Position numbers and translations under genes: made by a program | Shown here: one piece after another, positions 14,798 to 19,186 of the stretch | How positions within the stretch are numbered: the stretch's first letter is position 1 | How the letters are laid out: each line of letters opens with the position of its first letter | Notes under the pieces: generated by a model | Database searches by the model: none | Told to the model about the DNA's origin: nothing | The model's input: the letters and a program-made list of their open reading frames with translations, nothing else | Source: CAINEC01 sp046303115 | GTDB taxonomy: Bacteria; Bacteroidota; Bacteroidia; AKYH767-A; OLB10 | Reading direction: 5' to 3' | Assembly (NCBI GenBank): GCA_046303115.1 | Contig: JBKCGZ010000128.1 | Span: forward strand, 1-19,186 | Length of the DNA: 19,186 nt

Positions 14798-16633
14798 ATG
14801 TGTGGAATTGTTGCATATATCGGGAAGCGTGAAGCTTATCCAATCTTGATTAAAGGTCTTCAACGATTAGAATACCGTGGGTATGATAGTGCAGGTGTTG
14901 CATTACTTAACAACGGATTGAATGTATTTAAGAAGGCTGGTAAGGTGAGTGACCTTTCTGAATTCACGAAAGATAAAAATGTAGAAGGAAATGTTGGTAT
15001 GGGACATACGCGTTGGGCAACGCATGGTGAGCCGAATGATCGTAATGCACATCCGCATTATTCTCAAACACAAAATTTAGCAATCATTCATAATGGTATC
15101 ATTGAAAACTATGCTTCTATTAAAGCGGAGTTAATTCAGGAAGGCCATGTGTTTCATAGTGACACAGACACAGAAGTTTTAATTCACTTAATTGAAGAAA
15201 TTCAAATTCGTGAAAATGTAAGTATTGAAGAAGCCGTTCGTCTTGCCTTAGGTGAAGTAGTCGGTGCATATGCAATTGTTGTTCTATCTCGTAACGAACC
15301 TAATAAAATGATTGCTGCCCGTAAGGGAAGTCCTATTGTTGTTGGCATCGGTAAAGATGAGTTCTTTGTTGCATCAGATGCTACTCCAATTGTAGAATAT
15401 ACCAAGAACGTTGCTTACTTAAATGATGGTGAAGTTGCAATTATGGATAATGGAGTGTTGACAGTGAAAACAATCGGTAACGAAATTAAAACTCCGTATA
15501 TCCAGGAACTGGAATTAAAATTAGAAGCATTAGAGAAAGGCGGATATGAGCACTTCATGTTGAAGGAGATTTATGAGCAGCCTCGTTCTATCAACGATAG
15601 TATGCGTGGACGTTTTGATGCGAAGAGTGGTGCAATTAAATTGGGTGGAATTAGTGAGTTTGAAAATAAATTAACGAATGCGAAACGAATCATCATTGCT
15701 GCTTGTGGTACATCATGGCATGCAGGATTAGTTGCTGAATATTTAATTGAAGATTTAGCCCGTATCCCAGTAGAAGTTGAGTATGCATCTGAATTTCGTT
15801 ACCGCAATCCCGTTATATTTGAAGATGATGTATTAGTTGCTATTTCTCAGAGTGGAGAAACTGCGGATACACTTGCTGCTGTTGAATTAGCAAAATCGAA
15901 AGGAGCTACCATTTTCGGAGTATGTAATGTAGTAGGTTCAAGTATTCCACGTGCTACTCACGCCGGTGCCTATACGCACGCAGGGCCAGAGATTGGTGTT
16001 GCATCAACAAAAGCATTTACTGCACAAGTTACTGTGCTAACATTAATGGCGTTGCAAATTGCGCATCGTCGTGGTACTATAACGGAATCGCGTTTCCGTC
16101 AGATATTAAATGAGCTAGAGACAATTCCTGCTAAAGTAGAAAAAGCACTTAAGTGTAATGAGCAGGCGCAAGAAATAGCTGCCCAATATAAAGATGCGCG
16201 TAACTTTTTATATTTAGGACGTGGTTACGGATTCCCAGTAGCATTAGAAGGTGCATTGAAGTTGAAAGAGATTTCTTACATCCATGCAGAAGGTTATCCA
16301 GCAGCTGAAATGAAGCACGGACCTATTGCTTTAATTGATGAAGAGATGCCAGTAGTGGTTATTGCAACAAAGCATGGTTCTTACGAGAAAGTAGTAAGTA
16401 ATATTCAAGAGGTAAAAGCACGTAAAGGAAAGATCATAGCAATCGTGACTGAAGGAGATGAGGAAGTGAAGAAGATGTCGGATTATGTAATTGAAATTCC
16501 GGAGACGGATGAAATTCTTGTTCCACTTGTGAGTGTTATTCCATTACAGTTGTTAGCATATCATATTGCAGTAATGCGAGGATGTAATGTTGATCAGCCG
16601 CGAAATTTAGCTAAGAGCGTTACTGTAGAGTAG
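14798..16633 (+). CDS. glmS: Glutamine-fructose-6-phosphate aminotransferase (isomerizing)
   Basis: GlmS makes glucosamine-6-phosphate from fructose-6-phosphate and glutamine, the first committed step to UDP-GlcNAc for peptidoglycan and lipopolysaccharide. The 611-residue protein is full length. It opens MCGIVAYIG, where Cys2 becomes the N-terminal glutaminase nucleophile, with RLEYRGYDSAG and GHTRWATHG in the same domain (about 1-215). Two SIS domains follow: the first with CGTSWHAG and SQSGETADT, the second with GRGYGFPVALEGALKLKEIS and AEMKHGP. It ends in the catalytic tail NLAKSVTVE. It is cytosolic. There is no room for a glmS ribozyme in the 3-base gap upstream, so ribozyme control at the 5' end is excluded. 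It converges on the TPR membrane gene with 24 bases between stops and no clear terminator. Confidence 0.98.
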   Translation: MCGIVAYIGKREAYPILIKGLQRLEYRGYDSAGVALLNNGLNVFKKAGKVSDLSEFTKDKNVEGNVGMGHTRWATHGEPNDRNAHPHYSQTQNLAIIHNGIIENYASIKAELIQEGHVFHSDTDTEVLIHLIEEIQIRENVSIEEAVRLALGEVVGAYAIVVLSRNEPNKMIAARKGSPIVVGIGKDEFFVASDATPIVEYTKNVAYLNDGEVAIMDNGVLTVKTIGNEIKTPYIQELELKLEALEKGGYEHFMLKEIYEQPRSINDSMRGRFDAKSGAIKLGGISEFENKLTNAKRIIIAACGTSWHAGLVAEYLIEDLARIPVEVEYASEFRYRNPVIFEDDVLVAISQSGETADTLAAVELAKSKGATIFGVCNVVGSSIPRATHAGAYTHAGPEIGVASTKAFTAQVTVLTLMALQIAHRRGTITESRFRQILNELETIPAKVEKALKCNEQAQEIAAQYKDARNFLYLGRGYGFPVALEGALKLKEISYIHAEGYPAAEMKHGPIALIDEEMPVVVIATKHGSYEKVVSNIQEVKARKGKIIAIVTEGDEEVKKMSDYVIEIPETDEILVPLVSVIPLQLLAYHIAVMRGCNVDQPRNLAKSVTVE

Positions 16634-16657
16634 TCTATTGTAATCGAAAATCTGCCA

Positions 16658-18559
16658 CTATTTCTTATTCTGTAATTCCTTAATCTTAGTATAAGCGAAT
16701 TCGCGATTGGATGCAGCAGATTTATTTTGAGGATCTAGTTGAAGTGTTTTCGTAAAATCTTCTGCTGCTAATTCCCATTGGTTATTACTACCATAAGCCG
16801 TTGCTCGATTGTAATATAAATTAGGATTATCTGGTGTGGTAGCAATTGCTTTGGTGTAATCAGCAATAGCTTCTGTCCACATTTTTTTATTTGCGTAAAT
16901 CATTCCACGATTATAAAACAACTCTGGTCTTTGTAAAAGTGCAATCGCTTTAGAATAGTCGCTTAAAGCTTTATCTTGCTCATTCAAATAATAATAACAA
17001 ACTCCACGTCCATAGTAGGCATCAGCGTATTTAGGATCTACTTTAATTGCAAGAGAATAATTCTCCATCGACTTTTCTTTTTGTCCAATAGCCCAATAAG
17101 CAATACCTAAATTATAATAGGCAGCAGCATGGTAGTTAGGTTCAATTTCATTCACTTTAGTAAATGCATTAATGGCTTTATCCCATTGCTGTAATTTGCC
17201 GTAAGCATATCCGAGGTTAATTAACGGACGAGCTTTATTAGGCGATTTACTATTCGCATCTGACCATAGTGTTATTTCATCTTTCCATACTTTATTCCGT
17301 TGGCTGGCAAGTACAGTATTGCTTCCTATCAAGAAGACAAATAATAATGTTGTTAAACTTTTATTTTTTTGATGCAGTAATTGATAGATCAAACAGGTAA
17401 TGATTAAAAAATATCCGAACGAAGGTATATAGGTACGGTGCTCAAATATTACATCCGAAATAGGAATGATGCTTGACTCAATGGATAGCGTTAAAAAGAA
17501 CCAAAAGATTCCGAATGATAATATTCTGTTTTTGTTGTACAAATAAATAGCAAGTCCTACTAATGCTAAAAGAAAAATTCCACTTATCAATGTAGTCCCA
17601 TCCATAATGCTATTCGCTATAGGGAAATCATAGTCTAAGTTTTGATTGATTGGTAGAATCAATAATTGAATATACTTTACAATTACACTTAGCTGCGTGA
17701 AAAAATAATTCGAAGAAGTAATAGTAGTTGTGTTAAATGTTGATGGAGGTAGCGGATTAAATATACTTAAAGAAAAAGATGTGATTGTAAAAATGATAAA
17801 GGCTACAATCGCTAATAATGAAACGATTATTTTTTTATCACTTAAATTAATGGCAATTTTTTTAGTCGAAAAGAAAAATATCTCCAATAGTATAATAGCA
17901 AACGGAATAGTGTAGGCGTTTTCTTTTGTAAGAATGGCTAACAAGAATGATGTTAAGGCTCCTGCGAAATAAATATAAGCTGATTTGCCGGTATTCAATC
18001 TGCCTTTCATGTATAATGCAATTGTAAGAAAATAAAACATGGCTACCATCGACGCCATCCGTTGTACAATATAGGTTACTGCACCTGTTGCTAATGGATG
18101 TGATACAAATAGTAATGCGGTGATTAATGCAATCGAAGATTGATGTTGAGTAAGTGAATGATCTTTTAACGCAGAAGATTTAAATAATAATCGTACAATC
18201 CAAAATACGAGTGTTGCATTGATAACATGAATCAACATATTGACAAAATGATACCCCCATACATTATACTGTCCGTAATGAAAATTTATCGCAAATGAAT
18301 AAAAGGCAAGAAAACGAGAGTGGTTGATATCCCACATTTGTTTTATATTAGATAAACTTCTTATCGCTTCGTTATCTAAAATATTATGTTTGTCGTCAAA
18401 TTGAAAACCGCAATCAAAAGAGTTAGCATAAATCAACATTCCAAGAATCACAATAGCAATTCCTCCAATCCAATTAAAAATAGTGTTGCCACCAGATTGA
18501 TCATTAATCTTGCCTTTACTTTTATTCACTGATTTATCTGATTTATTCGATGTTTTCAT
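16658..18559 (-). CDS. GT-C-type membrane glycosyltransferase with C-terminal TPRs (TMTC-like)
   Basis: The 633-residue protein has a Lys/Ser-rich N-terminal tail, then about 9-11 membrane helices (roughly 28-415), then five to six tetratricopeptide repeats (about 441-630). The first extracytoplasmic loop carries an acidic pair Asp55-Asp56 in FQFDDKHNI, as expected for the catalytic loop of GT-C glycosyltransferases. EHRTYIPS (373-380) matches the EHRxYxPS signature of TMTC-like and bacterial TPR/GT-C proteins. TMTC proteins transfer mannose from a polyprenyl-phosphate carrier to Ser/Thr, with the TPRs binding the acceptor protein. The role here is inferred. The upstream gene on the same strand, 57 bases away, is a DPM1-like glycosyltransferase, which would supply such a donor. 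Substrate and sugar cannot be read from the sequence. Confidence 0.8.
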   Translation of the reverse strand: MKTSNKSDKSVNKSKGKINDQSGGNTIFNWIGGIAIVILGMLIYANSFDCGFQFDDKHNILDNEAIRSLSNIKQMWDINHSRFLAFYSFAINFHYGQYNVWGYHFVNMLIHVINATLVFWIVRLLFKSSALKDHSLTQHQSSIALITALLFVSHPLATGAVTYIVQRMASMVAMFYFLTIALYMKGRLNTGKSAYIYFAGALTSFLLAILTKENAYTIPFAIILLEIFFFSTKKIAINLSDKKIIVSLLAIVAFIIFTITSFSLSIFNPLPPSTFNTTTITSSNYFFTQLSVIVKYIQLLILPINQNLDYDFPIANSIMDGTTLISGIFLLALVGLAIYLYNKNRILSFGIFWFFLTLSIESSIIPISDVIFEHRTYIPSFGYFLIITCLIYQLLHQKNKSLTTLLFVFLIGSNTVLASQRNKVWKDEITLWSDANSKSPNKARPLINLGYAYGKLQQWDKAINAFTKVNEIEPNYHAAAYYNLGIAYWAIGQKEKSMENYSLAIKVDPKYADAYYGRGVCYYYLNEQDKALSDYSKAIALLQRPELFYNRGMIYANKKMWTEAIADYTKAIATTPDNPNLYYNRATAYGSNNQWELAAEDFTKTLQLDPQNKSAASNREFAYTKIKELQNKK

Positions 18560-18616
18560 ATGTTAATCGGGTATTAATTCAAATAGTCAATTTGAGAAGC
18601 AATTACTACGAGTTTA

Positions 18617-19186
18617 TCAGGAAGATTGTTTCTTAGGATAGTTATTTACATCAAACGCTAGTCCTGCAAGTAATAATTGAAATCCTAGAATGATAAGTAA
18701 GGTTGGTAATATAACTGTACCAGTAGGAGCACCAATACCAAGTTTATCATACTCTTCATATTTAAGTAAACCAAAAATAAATCCGTATAAGAAAATGGGT
18801 ATGCCTGTTATTAAATACAACGTTCCAACATTAAAATCAAATAAAAAGTATTTCAATAAAATTCTTCTTAAGAAAGTGACTAATAACTTGGGAGGAAATT
18901 CAAATAATGTTTTTGTGCTGGATAAACCTGATATGTCATCACCATATTTTGCTTTCATTGGCACATCAAATACCACTGCATTGCAAAAGTATAGTTCTGC
19001 AATCATGGATGTTTCAAAATAATAACGCTTATGCAGCTTATTGAAATTGACTAACGCAAGCGTTTCATTTTTTATCGCTGTGAATCCGTTGGTAGGATCA
19101 AATATATTCCAGTAACCAGAGGCAGCTTTAATTAAGAAACTTAATCCTAAATTACCAATTCGTCGAACAGGAGGCATAGCTTGTAG
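18617..19186 (-). CDS. DPM1-like family 2 glycosyltransferase with C-terminal membrane helices, 5' end missing
   Basis: The reading frame is open to the right edge, so the N-terminal catalytic half with the DxD motif is missing. The visible 189 residues begin just before MPPVRRIGNLGLSFL and include FDPTNGFTAIKNE (matching the DPxxGFRAI signature of polyprenyl-phosphate sugar synthases) and RYYFETSMIAELYF. Two membrane helices follow (about 120-140 and 150-175 of the visible part). Such enzymes load mannose, glucose or a related sugar onto undecaprenyl phosphate at the inner face of the membrane. It lies 57 bases upstream of the TMTC-like gene on the same strand, a natural donor-transferase pair. 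An internal Met at 19175-19177 is not the real start. Confidence 0.85.
   Translation of the reverse strand, partial: LQAMPPVRRIGNLGLSFLIKAASGYWNIFDPTNGFTAIKNETLALVNFNKLHKRYYFETSMIAELYFCNAVVFDVPMKAKYGDDISGLSSTKTLFEFPPKLLVTFLRRILLKYFLFDFNVGTLYLITGIPIFLYGFIFGLLKYEEYDKLGIGAPTGTVILPTLLIILGFQLLLAGLAFDVNNYPKKQSS

Overview
The window looks like chromosomal DNA of a free-living or environmental member of the Bacteroidota. The base composition is AT-rich. Several genes are preceded by the TAnnTTTG -7 promoter element typical of this phylum. The gene families point the same way: a DUF4270 lipoprotein upstream of glmS, a bactofilin upstream of AtpZ, large AsmA proteins, and a stand-alone glycogen-synthase N-terminal domain. 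I cannot name a genus. There are no rRNA or tRNA genes, CRISPR arrays or transposases that I can see, and no gene-free stretch exceeds about 220 bases.

Left part (1-6800). The window opens with the end of a HigA-type antitoxin gene (+). It converges on a minus-strand block that reads, in transcription order, AsmA-family envelope protein, orphan sensor histidine kinase, HemW-like radical SAM protein, cyclase-family hydrolase, PurQ. HemW and the cyclase overlap by 4 bases, and the kinase and HemW are 6 bases apart, so much of this is one operon. PurQ also seems to have its own promoter with an inverted repeat. The 220 bases between the antitoxin gene and purQ hold hairpins and an imperfect second copy of the purQ 3' end.

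Middle (6800-11510). A membrane-anchored J-domain protein (+) carries what looks like a BatD-type beta-sandwich. It converges, 4 bases apart, on a minus-strand cluster of bactofilin, AtpZ and a small four-helix membrane protein. That trio normally precedes the F-type ATP synthase operon, but the atp structural genes are not here. Next come an unrecognised exported coiled-coil protein with MORN-like repeats and a DusB-type tRNA dihydrouridine synthase, both minus strand.

Right part (11577-19186). A CPBP-family membrane protease homologue is followed by a plus-strand run of degenerate glycogen-synthase-like protein, DUF4270 lipoprotein and GlmS. The last two are 3 bases apart, which ties a surface lipoprotein to amino-sugar supply. 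Converging from the right edge are a partial DPM1-like glycosyltransferase and a GT-C/TPR membrane protein resembling TMTC O-mannosyltransferases. Together they could make and use a lipid-linked sugar to glycosylate exported proteins.

Most of the window is core metabolism and envelope genes. The points most worth a second look are the J-domain/BatD-like fusion, the GT2 plus TMTC-like pair, the duplicated purQ tail, a small recurring hairpin core, and the catalytically doubtful GT5-like protein next to DUF4270-glmS.
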